Positions 33,061-45,300 of a DNA stretch of 64,000 nucleotides are shown one piece after another. The position numbers and the translations under genes are program-made. This DNA comes from Zygnema cylindricum (lineage: Eukaryota > Streptophyta > Zygnematophyceae > Zygnematales > Zygnemataceae). Position 1 is the stretch's first letter, and every line of letters begins with the position of its first letter. Below the pieces are notes generated by a model that made no database searches, was not told the origin of the DNA, and was given only the letters and a program-made list of their open reading frames with translations. Location: contig JBBHKE010002835.1 of assembly GCA_037447655.1 (NCBI GenBank), positions 62,001 through 126,000 of the forward strand. The letters are read 5' to 3'.

Positions 33061-35600
33061 ACTTTTAAGACAAAGTTTATTTTCGGTATTATTTTTTGTT
33101 ATTGAATCTTGATGTACTTTTGAATACAAAGTTATCTTATTTGGACGTATATAACATCAAATGCGGATATGCCACGAAAAAAAAGGTGAGACTTGTGGAG
33201 TGGTAATTTACAACGACATTTCCTTTCAAAATTTAGGAAAAGTATAATAAATTATTGGTGGTTAAAAATGAATTTATTAGTGAGAATTAATTGATACAGA
33301 ACAAATATGTTTCTCAAACGCCACTTTTGCTACAACTGATATTTTTTTGTCATATGGCCCAATGCTACTTTATTGAGTTGAAATAACGAGTAAATTAATG
33401 CATTATACTTATAGTCTTTTACAAAATTCATTATTAAATAATCTTTTATGTAGGTTGTAAACGTCAATTTCACTCCAAAATAACGTTTAAATTTTGGTAT
33501 ATTTAATGTATACAAATAATTGGTCAAGTTATAATAACCAATCATTACTTTATTGGATCTGCTATATCTTATGATACATCATTAACCACTTAACTAATAT
33601 ATTTCCAAGATGGTATTCTTCAATCTCAATGAAATGTATTCAGTTTATGATTCATTACACTCAATATGGTTGATAAAGTTACGAAAATGACTTAAGTTAC
33701 TATCATTTGCATCAACTATTAAACATTACATATTTATTTTTAAACTATTAAAATAATCAATAAATTCATATTAGAAAGGCGAATAATAATATTATACTCA
33801 CATTCTTTTTTTATTTGTTTATGCTTAAATATGATTTACTGATTTATGACAAACACTAAACTAGTAAACTTAACCCTTAATAATGTGCATTAAGTTTACG
33901 AGTTTTTAGTACGCAAAAAAGTTATCAAAGTATACCGACTATTGTTACAATATTAAACGAGTATATATTAAACATAATAAATTATGGGCATAAATAAAAT
34001 ACAAATATCAAAATATATTAAATATATACTGCAATTGACCCTCGATTACACATATCACATTTATTTTTGTTTTGTCACACTTATACCTAACCTACCATAA
34101 GCGTCAAAAAAACAACCCGAATAAAAATATGTAACATGTAATGTTATGAAGCATTTTAGATTGTAACATATGAATACAAATGTTAGTTTAATTTAATAAT
34201 ATTATCAATTTGTGAGATGTCACGCCTCATATGCTACGAGTAACCAAAAACAAAAAATGTACATGAATCAATTTTTATGAAAGGTGTACCATATACCAAT
34301 AGCATATCAATACAATATTGTAGTGATTGCTTATGATAAAATTTTACAGTTTACTCGTTTACAAGCCTCGTGCAATTGAAACAAAAATGTTTTTTACATG
34401 TTCGTGTTTCACCGTTGAAACCTTTTGTTGCACCTATATGTATAAATATACTAGAGACTATACTAATAGTGAAGGTTTATAATAGAATATATGTGTGTGA
34501 GTTGCCACCATTAACCTCGAAAAGGGAGCAATAAATTAAAGACTATACACACATAACAATTTAATATCAAGTTATGATAAACACTGTTTTTGCCATATTA
34601 TTGCATTAATTCCGATTAATGTAAACTTGTTATGCATTATTATAATAAGTAGTAACATTGCAAAATTTGAAAAAAGAAAAAACTTTTAACCTTAAACAAA
34701 ACCTATTATATAAGTTGTTTGCACTAAACCACTAGATATAAATTACTATAACTTCACTATGAGTACTCTACTGTATGACATCGTGTTTGAAATTATTTAA
34801 ATAAAGTGCTTGTTACTAACTTACTCCAATTAAAATGAATTGTTATTAGCGTTGTTGAAGAGTTTTTCATATACAAGTTTTTTTGTTAATTTTGATTATG
34901 ATGGCATATTATTGAAAAAAAAAATGTAGATTAGTAGTAGTCGTAGGGCTTTGTTGTTATAAATATAAAATTACAATATGTTATACTAATTTAGCAAAAG
35001 TAAACGTGGCAAATTTTAGTAAACTCACTTTATTGTGTTATTCTCACTAGTTTAAGGTTTTGTACCAAAATGGTCCGCGATCATATTGGTGTTATTAAAA
35101 CTAACAACTTTGCGATAATATATGTATCATAATAAATTTCATTTTCTGGCAGCATCGCCATTGTCAACGTGTAAACTATTGGTAAACAAAATGTGCATAC
35201 AATAGTGTTGTGTATTTAGAAGTTTTTCACCGCAATAATTTTAATACTCAATAGATCGAATAATAGACAATCAAACGACTCGATATTTTGCACAAGGACC
35301 AACAAAAGTTATCGCGATGTATTTGGTGGAAGATGGATGTTTGTACAAATTTAGTATAAAACTGACTTTACAAAAAACATTATAGACCAACAACCCTTTC
35401 GCCTCGAAAGAAAAGGGCGCAATTGTAATTTGTTTCAACAGGGCAACATACTGAGGTATCGCAATAGTTATTCACTCGGTACGTAATCGTGATATATTGT
35501 AATATTATCAATATATAAGCCTTCGTGATATGTCGTAACGATGTATTAACTATCGGTAAATCAAAAGAAGGCACATGTGGAATATTGACAAAAGGCTCAC
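33061..35600. other. AT-rich intergenic DNA, no gene seen
   Basis: Only short chance frames are present on either strand. No repeat structure, RNA gene or coding signature could be supported. Confidence 0.5.
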
Positions 35601-35826
35601 TACATTGCTCATTGTTAATAGTGTTAAAGTTTATTTTTCAACTTAAAACAGCATTTCTCATTGCACAATCGTCAAATTGTTACTCAAACAATTACGATGG
35701 AAAGGTAAGATTGTTACTTTGCGATTGGGGATTTATCACTGAGTATCGGATATATACGCCTGGAGAAGAGATGTTTTAAGTGGAGAAAAAAACATTAATA
35801 ATTTTAGCGATACACGGTCTTGTATA
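35601..35826. mobile_element. MITE, TACACCG family (degenerate)
   Basis: The left end TACATTGCTCATTGTTAATAG and the inverted right end (TTTTAGCGATACACGG then CTTGTA) match the terminal repeats of the better copy at 36251-36465. The subterminal GTTTTAAGTGGAGAAAAA/TTTTTCAACTTAAAAC pair is also kept. It has no coding capacity. Confidence 0.6.
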
Positions 35827-36250
35827 CAAAGCTTGGTCATTTATGTTGTGTATTACCAAACATCTTATCGCAATAAATTTGATAATCCGTATATTGAATA
35901 TCGAACGGTTAGAGAGTCCGATATATCGCACCGAGACGAACAAATATGGGATGTGAGTATCTATAAAACTTTAATATGGAAATTAACGTAGGTAAGTTGT
36001 ACAGACCCCCCCTCCCCTTCCACCCTCATGTTTGCTACGTACGGAGGGCAAAGGCGGAGCGAGTTAAAAAAGAATCGGTACATCAACGTACGAAGATATC
36101 ACGATAGCTATCAACCGATAACTTACTGCGTCATATTGTAATTATATTTCCATATTGGCAATCTCAATATATCGAAAAGATATGTCGATTATTGGCAGGT
36201 AAAAAAAGGCACATATCGAATATCGACAAAAGGCTCTCGATACACATCAC

Positions 36251-36465
36251 TACACCGCTAATCGTTTTTAGTGTTAACGACTTTTTTGACACTTAAAATA
36301 TGTTATCGTAGTGCGCACTTGTCGGATTGTCAATCGTAGACCGCCAATAGGAAGGTAAGAATCTCGCCTTCCAATTACAACCATCGGATTCACAATCCGA
36401 CAAGTGTGCATGAAGAAAATATGTTTTAATTGGCTTAAAAAATTAACATAACGATGAGCGGTATA
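36251..36465. mobile_element. MITE, TACACCG family (215 bp, long terminal inverted repeats)
   Basis: TACACCGCTAATCGTTTTTAG at the left end pairs with the inverse of ACATAACGATGAGCGGTATA at the right. The inverted homology extends inward about 75 bp and includes ACACTTGTCGGATTGT and its inverse. TA at both ends suits a Tc1/mariner-type TA target duplication. There is no open frame. Confidence 0.75.
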
Positions 36466-36731
36466 TTGGTCACAAATGAGTCCGTAAAACAATTTTGTTC
36501 ACAGATTAGGGTACTTTCGCATGTGCTAAAGTTACAGTTATTTTCTTTCGTTTTCCTCCATAACTTAGAAAAAAACGAGAAAATCCGCAGCCGTACCTAA
36601 AAATTGAAATTACCACCAGACAATTGCGTTACCTTGAAACTTTATGTGCACCGGAGTTTGTCGTACGACGCCATGCAGTTTGTCGTCTAGCCCGTTTCGA
36701 CCCACTTTCACGTCCTTCCACCTCATCTTCA

Positions 36732-36775
36732 AACTTTATATAAAATCACCTCGCGAGGTGATTTTAAATAAAGTT
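36732..36775. repeat. 44-bp near-perfect palindrome
   Basis: The centre CACCTCGCGAGGTG at about 36747-36760 is flanked by TAAAAT/ATTTTA arms, giving a 26-bp perfect palindrome (36741-36766). It extends imperfectly to AACTTTAT and ATAAAGTT on the outside. Confidence 0.8.
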
Positions 36776-37978
36776 CTATGAGGTGAGCGAATAGACAGAT
36801 GCTGTCGCACGTGCTATAATTTTTTGACAATTTTTGTGCGGGGAGAACTTAAAAAAAAACCCACTGCACGTTTCCAGCCTGTGCGTGAATTTTTTCTGTG
36901 CGTTTTTTTCCGTATAGGGGTCGTGGAGGGGGTCTCGACCAACGGACGCCATTTTGCTAAAGCGAAGTCCGTGAAAGCGCCTTTCTCTCTCTCCCTCTCC
37001 CACTACCGCGTCAATCTCAGAATTCTTGCAATGAAAAACGTCAATAATGACATCAAATGAAAGATCTCTAAAAACGATTTCTTTTTACCATCTTTGGGCG
37101 TATTTAGATGGCAAGTAGAGTGAGAATAGATTGAAAAACAAAATCGCGAAACCATGGCGGAAAGTTTTAGAATTTGTAACGTCAACGTTGTCATTATTTG
37201 AGCGTGACGTCAGAATGTCACAAACCCTAAACATCTACAATGTCACAAGTAGCTTGACGTATACAACCGTCGCTATTTTGTAAACGTCATCAATTGTCGC
37301 GAGTTTTGTAGTCGTCTACAACCGTCACAAATTACACCCACATCTACATCCGTAACAATCTTAAGTAACGAATTCATTTCTTTACATACGAATGCTTTGA
37401 AAGTAGTACAGAAATCTTCGCTAAAAACAAAGTTACAAGACTAGAGTTTCGTTTACATGCAAAAGTACCCTTACAAGCGACCTACAATGGTGAAACTTAC
37501 GAAACATTTCTAATGCGTCTCTATGTACTTCAAACTTAGAGAATTTTCTTTGTTTTTTAGCGTAGATCCGGCGGACACGGATTTTGAGTATCCCTATTTG
37601 TACCGGACGAAGTCATCACTTAAGGGCGTGACGATTGTATACGTCGACAATGCCTGTGACGGTTGTCGACAATGTACAATCTGTGATGACGCACCAAATT
37701 GTAAAAAAAATCTTTGAATGTCGCGAGAATTCGAGGCTGCGTGAGAGAGGCGGCGTCTACGACTTGATGGGGCGCCCTCAGAGATTTCTCACGATTTCGC
37801 CAAATGGCATCGGAGTTTTCAGACCCTGGAATGGAAAAGTCCGTACCAAACGAAACACGACAAAACACAACAAATTGTGTACTTTGATGGACGCAAACGG
37901 ACAAAACATAACGAATAGTGTACCTTTCGCCGTCGCTTGGATTCGTTTGAAATTTTTGTACGTGAATTTTTGTATTTT
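36776..37978. other. Intergenic stretch without a supported gene
   Basis: No frame carries a recognisable domain. Short direct repeats such as ACAACCGTC recur at 37260-37330. Confidence 0.4.
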
Positions 37979-38202
37979 TCTCTGTCCCTTTCTACCTGAA
38001 TTCCCAAAATATACCTTGCTTCTCCCATATCCTTCATCTCAAATCTTCCTTTTAAATCATTTTTCAACTTATTTATTTTATCCATAGATTTACTTAAAAA
38101 AAGCAAATCATCGACATAAATTGCAATAAAAATAATTCCTTCCTCATCTTCAAACAAATATATAGAGTGATCTGAGCTGATCCGAATATATCCCAATCCT
38201 GT
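37979..38202 (-). pseudogene. Isolated copia reverse-transcriptase fragment
   Basis: About 74 codons on the minus strand match RT of element A closely: GYIRISSDHSIYLFEDEEG, then AIYVDDLLFLSKSMDKINKLK and GRFEMKDMGEARYILGIQV. This includes the catalytic YVDD. Nothing of the element remains downstream (below 37979). Upstream it is cut exactly where an LTR begins at 38203, so an LTR insertion broke an older RT gene here. Confidence 0.85.
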
Positions 38203-38403
38203 TGCAATTCTGTGTCCTCCATTGGACTACAGAATACAGGAAGCCTCTAGATAGTATTTAACTAACCCACTTTAAGCCACAACCACTTCTGCCCAAGAAG
38301 GCAAACTGAGAATTTGACTGCACCCCTGTAATGGTGAAATGTCGGTTTACAAGGTTCACCACACAAGGTAAACACGTTCGACACACACCTGCAAGCTATT
38401 TGG
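38203..38403 (-). repeat. Partial copia LTR abutting the RT fragment
   Basis: The plus strand starts TGCAATTCTGTGTCCTCCAT, the inverse of the family LTR end that encodes the gag start (MEDTEL here). The GACTGCACCCCTGTAATGG block also occurs in the other LTRs. The hAT-type MITE at 38404 interrupts it, and I cannot trace the remainder with confidence beyond 38847. Confidence 0.55.
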
Positions 38404-38839
38404 TAGTGTTGGGTATCGGGTAAATTCATATCGCGATAATTTCGATATTTGATATATCGAATATCGATCGAGCAGATTCCTCGATATATCATACCGAGAC
38501 CAACATAAATTATCGCGATATATATCGCAAAAACTGGGTGTCCGTATAGTCCTAGTACGGAAAATCGTACGGAAAATCATACGGAAAATCGTACGCTTAC
38601 CCTCCCCCCCCCCCCCCCCCCCCCCCGGCGCGCGCTCGGGGGGGGGGGGGGGGGGGTCTGCAAAAAAAAATCGGATTTTTTTTTTTTTTTTAATGCCTCG
38701 ATATATGTGCGATACGATATATTGGCGATATATCGCGATGATTTGGTTTTTGATATATCGAAGCGATATATCGATTATCGGGTACCTGAAATTCGATATA
38801 TATTGAATATCGGCAAAAGGTCCTCGATACCCAGCACTA
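38404..38839. mobile_element. hAT-type MITE with long C/G foldback (436 bp)
   Basis: Terminal inverted repeats TAGTGTTGGGTATCGGG and TAGTGCTGGGTATCGAGG (inverse of the right end) are bounded by the perfect 8-bp direct repeat CTATTTGG (38396-38403 and 38840-38847). An 8-bp duplication with TAGTG-type ends is the hAT signature. The interior is full of CGATATATCG palindromes. It contains a run of 23 C (38604-38626), GGCGCGCGCTC, and a run of 19 G (38638-38656). There is no coding frame. Confidence 0.85.
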
Positions 38840-38847
38840 CTATTTGG

Positions 38848-40160
38848 TACAAAAGTACAGAAAAAGCGTCAGATAACGTGATCGACGGGGGAGAACGGAG
38901 TGGCGTCCGACACGTGAAAGCGCACTCGGGTTTGACTACGGGGAAAAATAGCGCAAACCTTGTTCGCACGTGTTCCTGTTCGCACGTGTTCAAACGTCAA
39001 CTGTGTGAATCATAGTTGTCCAATTCGTACGGATTTCGACTTTTTCCCGTTGATGTCCAATTCGTACGGATTTCAACTTTTTTACGAAAACTACGTAGTA
39101 TTCGTCTTTTTCATACTTTTCGTAAAATTCCTGTAAATTTCGATGTACGGCCATAGACAGAAACGTACGGAAATTGTAATCTTAGAAAATCCTTTAAAAT
39201 CTTTGAAAGTACGGAAATTTAACAGAAATGTACGAAATTGTATGAAAGTGTACCCTAAATAACCTAATAGTACGAAATATCAACGGCAGCCGTATATAAA
39301 TATAAAGGAACGTACGGCAGTGTACCTTGAAAACCCTAAAAATTCCCTAAAATATCCCTAAAATGTACGAACATAGACGGTTCACTGTAGGTAAGTGTAA
39401 AAATAATGTACGGGTATAAAGCAAGGTACGCATTTTATTAACTTTTCAAAAGCGTTTGATGCGTACCGTACGTAGTATTCGTTAGTTTATACCGTGCGTA
39501 ATATGCGCGCGGGACATCTATGCTTTTTTCCGAAAACTACGTAGTATTCGCTTGTTTCGTATATTTCGCAAATTTCATACCTTTTTCTGTACGGCATGTA
39601 CAAAAATGTACGAAAAGCGTGTCCCTAGAAAATCCTTCAAAAATCTAAAAAAGGTACGAAATCCTACTGTATCAGTACGAAAAATCTAAGACCAGTTGTC
39701 CTGAATTATACGGGGACGTACAAGAATGTTTCCTTAAAGGCTTAAACCCCTAAAATCCTGCATAAATGTTCGATAATGCCAATAAATGTACGGAAAATGT
39801 AACGCAGCTGTCCTTAATAAAACGGAAATGTACGGCGATCTACTGTAAAAAATCTAAAATATATAACCGTAAAAGGTTCGAGAAAATACGGACACTGAAC
39901 GCAAATGTACGAGAAAATCTAAAACAGTTGTAATTAAAAATACGGAATGTACGAAAATGTTTCTTGAAAACCCTAAAATCCCCCTAAAACCCTAAAATAA
40001 CCCTTAAATTGTACGGTCATATACGGACGCTGTACGTTAATGTACGGCAAATGTACGAATGTGAAGAAAGGTACGAATTTTATAAATTTCAAAATCGATT
40101 GATGCGCACTGTAAGTACTGTAGTAGTCGTTAGTTTACTCCGTGCGTTTTATGCTTATAG
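38848..40160. repeat. GTACGG-rich degenerate repeat region
   Basis: Dozens of GTACG/GTACGGAAAT motifs occur from about 39010 to 40110. A longer block is repeated at about 39425-39525 and 40068-40170 (TTTTCAAAAGCGTTTGATGC versus TTTCAAAATCGATTGATGC, each followed by ...CGTTAGTTTA and GGACATCTATG), about 645 bp apart. ACTACGTAGTATTCG occurs at about 39095 and 39536. It is a diverged long-period tandem repeat. No gene is seen. Confidence 0.6.
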
Positions 40161-42349
40161 GACATCTATGGTGTGAATACAGCGTCGCACCGTGGCAATG
40201 TGTATCTAAATTATTGCCGAATGTATAATTTATTAATTTAGCGCTAATGGTTTATTGGCGCTAGGTCCTTGAACCAAAGCGAGAGTTAATGACACGATTT
40301 GATTCTTCACCGCAATAACTTCTTTACGCCAGCCAGCAGCGATTCCCGGCCATGTTTCCCGGACAGGAATCTGACTCGACGAGCTCCAAAGCTGATCTTA
40401 TGATTTGTTCGCCCGGATTTTCCAAACGGCAGGTTTGGATGCCAACCGGGCTTCGCGGTTTAGTTTGGCGCGAAAAATCGATTACTTGTTTCGAAACGGC
40501 CGCCTGGTTTACAGTGCGCACTGAAACAAATTCGAACTGAGCCGAACGGGAATGGAACAAACTGAAACCGTACCGTACCGTGTGATTGGCATACCCTTTT
40601 TACAGTGGACTGTACACCGCCCTTTTTCGCACTTTTCGCGGCCAGCTTCCTCCAAAAGTCCACAAGCCCGTTATTTACCACACGTTGTTTAGGTCAAGTG
40701 TGACATATGACACAAGACAATTAGTTCCGTGTTTCAGGAAAACAGCTCATATTAACTGTTTCATATGAAACAGATCGAGATTTTCCCGTTTGACTGCCAA
40801 TTAATGGATTCCGTATCCTTCCATAAATACTGCCGACCGTCAGATTGGACAATGTCACTGGTGTACGGAATAGATTCCAACCGTTAACGTTTTGGAATAC
40901 AGATTATCGGATTATGTATCGTCCGGCAAATGTTTGTCGTTCACTATTCTTGTCCCTTTGCACTGAGATACTGAATTGACCGAATCCACGATCGTTGACA
41001 AATTGTCTTTCAAGTTTTAGCTGTACGACAGGACAACCCTCTTGGATTCTCCACTCCAGTTAAGATCGCTTGCGTCATATACTCCGGCTTTCCAGTTTCC
41101 AACGGGCGCTCTGCCGCTGTCCGCAAATTCCGACCGTATGATTGTACGGCCATATCCAACTTGCGTTACCAAAAGACCGCCCCCCGTTAGGGCCACTTTC
41201 CAATTTTGGGAGTCACTATACGGATGGCGATCTAATCTGTGTACGGAAATCAATCCGCACCACAACCGGCCAGATAGGCGTACGGCTCTATACTTCACCT
41301 CGCGGTGGCTCATTGCCCCCCGGTTTGTCACATGTTCCTACGGAGCATGAGCTGGCGTATTAGCTGGAAGCCTCAACCATAACCTCCTTTTATTTATTTA
41401 TTACCCCATTTTCTCTCGCTCGGTGACCGTGACCAAACGACCGACAGCCTTTGGTGCTTTTGCCTGTGGGTAACAGAAAGAGAGGCTCGGCGTGAACGAA
41501 TCAATGCTCGTCACGTGGCTCGAGTCTTTCGACCGGTTTTCGTAGCGGATTTAGGGAACTGGAGCATCTGGGGAAAGGCACATTCGAATTGATTACCGGA
41601 GATTTCGATAGATTTGGAGGACGGGCTGGCGCGAGTGACCCACTCAACGACATTTATCACGGAGCACGATTTGCGGGAACTTCACAGCGCAGTTCTTTTG
41701 CACGATTCACGGCGCTAAGGAAGACAGCCAAGGGGAAAACAAAGAAAACGTACATGGGATTCAATAATGCAAGGCTGATTGCCAATACCATTACTCATTC
41801 TGGAAATGGTTTGACAGACCGGTCTCCAAACGTAACAAGCGGCTATCGGCGCTCACCTGGCAGTTGCGCCGACAAACCGGCTCGTTTCGTCGTTTTATCT
41901 CGCCCAATATCGTTCCCTGCCTCTCGTTCCGTACTTGCCAGTTTGCTACACCGTGAAACCAGGCGATTCCGTTCTGGCGCGCTTTAAGCCGCGCCAGCCG
42001 TCTGATCCGCCCGATACGCCGCCTTTGTAGGACAAAACACCATCGCGCCAGCCACATGTAACGCCTCCCCCGCTACGCGACACCTTTGCCCTGCGACCTA
42101 CTCCCGCCCGTGAGGCTTCTCCAGACGCCCGCCCCACTATATCTTTGCCGCTCTGGCGAGAAACTACCATAATCCACTTCCGACTCCGACCTCCTAGAAA
42201 CAAAAATCATATAACCGCAACTGCTCGACTCAGCCAGAGTAACAGCTCTGGAAACGCACGCTAAAGAGACTTATTGGTGCTAAAGAGGGACACTAAGAGG
42301 GTCTTGAAGGGCAGATACAGGCAGATTTCGAAGCAGGGATAGTCTGGGA
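40161..42349. other. Upstream region of the malectin-LRR gene
   Basis: No coding frame with a recognisable domain is present on either strand. It is more GC-balanced than the flanking AT-rich DNA. The promoter and 5' UTR of the gene at 42350 must lie here, but I see no unambiguous core promoter element. Confidence 0.45.
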
Positions 42350-45300
42350 ATGGCTAGGATGAAGGGAGGGAAGGAGGTGACAGCCATGGCGGCTCTATTG
42401 TTAGTGGTGACCGTATCCTTGGCAGCTATTGGAGCAGTGGAAGCGAGTGCGGCGGACTTCAGTAAGTGGGACTGTGCAGGAGAGTGGAATAGGGGTGGAG
42501 AGTGGGGAAGGGTTGGAAAGCGTATTTTTTTCAATCGGTAAAGCCTTAGTGCCGGTAAATGCGGTAAGGAAAAATAGTAGGGAGGCTTCCATGGTGGATG
42601 ATGTTTTTATACAATGCTTTGTACTGATTTTGGATGATTCCTATTAGCTGACACCATGGAGCTCAAAGCAAGACTTTTACCTTTCCTTCTCTCTCCTTAG
42701 AAGGAAACTCCTTCCCTCCACCTGAACAAAAATCATCAAATCTTTCGGATGGACAAAAGTGGATTCCAGATTGGTCGGAGGTTTTTCTTTTGGACGTTTC
42801 CGTGGGAGCTAGAAGATAGTGAAGACAGTCCACCAAGTACTCTCTCTTGACCTTTTTTTTTCTGTTTTTCTGTTTTCTGTAACAGAACCCATTTACATTG
42901 ACTGCGGAAGCGACAAGGAGTTTGTGGATCCTGACACTGGCATCACCTGGCAGGCGGATGCCTACTTTAAGGGGAATGGGACAACTGGCACCATCCCCTT
43001 GGTAAGACTTCTCTCCCTAGCACTCTTCAATGGAACTGTTCCTCTCACTACTGCAGACTGCTATATACACCTCTTTGCTCGTTTTTTTAATTAGTATTTC
43101 ATCTGCTTATAATGATGCTGGTGGGGCATGAAGCTGGTGATGTCCTCTCCTCCCTTTTGTTTTAGGCTCTGTTTGAAGGAACACTCTCGAAGCTACTAGG
43201 ATATCCCTTCCCTCTGGGTCGGAAGACGCATGGCCGGAAGCCCGGGAATGGCTGGAAAGACAGATGAAAGTAGATGAGAAAATGCAAGGCAGCTTAGGAT
43301 TACCGCAGGGGAACGTTGTTGTACGCTGTTGTCTTTCTCTCCTCTCTCGTGACCGATTGAAGAGTGCGTGATTTGTGAGCTGCCTCTGCACGTGTCGGTT
43401 TGTGTGGCCAGGCCAGTCGCAGCCCCACGGTGGGCGGCGAGATTAGTGTGGTCGACCAGACGCTGCGGACGTGGAACTCGGGCGACAGCTGCTACCAGAT
43501 TCCCGTGGCGCCAGCCAAGGGCCGCTACCTCGTCAGACTCAGCTTCTGCTACAACAAGTAAGGGGGGCGGGACTCCGACGGCTTTGGCGTGTACTCTTGC
43601 ACTGTGCGGCTGTATGGGAATGACCGCAATGGTGTTAATTTCGCACTTTCTTGGTTCTGGTTTGAAGTATGTGGTAGAACAGCCCCTTGTGCTGTCAGCT
43701 CGACTGTTGACAAGAATGTTTTTGTTTGCCTGGATACTTAGTTTTTTGTCTGACGAAAGTTTCTTTTGTGGCGGTGGTCGCCAGTTATGATGGGAACTAC
43801 ATTAATTTGTTCTCCGATTCCGCTCTCCCTTCCATTGGTGTGAGTGTGGAGGGCTACTTCGTGGAAGCTGTGGCCGGATTTGACAAGAGTGAACCGGCTT
43901 ACTACACCGATTATATAGTGACTGTGACAGACGGATATGCAGACATCTGCTTTAGCCCTCTGCAGACTTCTTCCTCCGGAATGGACAATGTGGCTCCCCC
44001 CTTTGTCAACTCCATCCAAGTCCTCCCTGTGGTAGGCTTTTTATCTCTTGCAGCAACTCCACAACTTATTAATTCTTGCAGGAACAGTGGCAATTAGTTG
44101 CATGAATTAGATGTTGTTGTCACCTTAATTTTAACACATTGTAAGCTTATTTTTTAAGCTTGTTGTCCTTCTATTGCCCGGTGGCTTATGGTTGTGACTT
44201 TGGTGGTGCTTGGCATCAGAATGACAAGCTCTTCCTGGACAATCTGGCGGATGACGTGGTGTTGTCTGGATGGGACCGCATCAACTGCGGAGGTCTTCAG
44301 GTGGTCCCGAATGCGACAGATCCCAAGGGATACCGTACATGGCGTGCAGATGTGTACGGTGATAATAACACCGCCTTCTGGACATCGGACATATCGGACA
44401 AAGACATCCCTGTGCCGTCGGAATTCGCTGTATACGATGTCCCTCAGGAGGTTCTGCGAGTCGCTCGAAAGGTGATTATTGACATGTGGCATTCTTGCGC
44501 TGTGTGTCCAACAAATGGTGTGCACGCAGGGCTTGTCTTTAGTTTTGAAGGAGTGGAAAGTTACTGGCTTGTAATGGCATGCAGATGTGGCGGTCTTCTG
44601 GTGACATCCATGGTGACATATGACAATTGTTGTGGAGATGCCCACGTTTGTGAGGTTGCCTATTTTTTGTTCTGAACCTCTGTGTTTTGCATGGCAGGCA
44701 TCAAAGAACTTAACAGGGTACATGTTCCAAGACATCCACCCTGTCAATGTGGACAACGACTTCCTTGTCATCTTGTACATCGCGCAGCTAGACGAATCCA
44801 CAGAGGTCAGTCTTCCCCGCTGTCACTCCCAGGGTGCAGGCAGCTACGCTTTCAAAAATTATGTCCAAGGTGTTCGATGTAGGGTTATTATTCATTTGCG
44901 TCTACTTTTCCTTCCTCCATTTCCTCGCTGATGTGAGTAAACTTGATGTTTTGCAGGATCGTATGGAGAAAATAACGGTGAACGCACATTCCAACATACT
45001 TATTTTTTACCAAGATGGTGTGAAGAAATCCAGCACCATTAATATGATGATGCTAACCACCAAGTTGGCCAACCTAACAGACGGTGATGATGGCTGGCAA
45101 GGGCTTATTTTAGTTATGGTTGAAAATGAATGGCCCAAGGGAGCTCCTCCCATCATTAACGGCATTGAAATATACGAAATAATCAAGCCGTACGTTGCAG
45201 CGAGCACAGATCGTACGTTTCGCTTCATTCCCAACAGCTTTCTCAGTTTTGTCGTTCTTTCCGACATTACAGTTGGTCACAGTTTGCCCGCATCGCTTTG

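Noticed and set aside
41589-41987. 132-codon frame upstream of the malectin-LRR gene
   Set aside because: No domain, biased chance composition, and overlapping open frames on the opposite strand. It is not supported as a gene.
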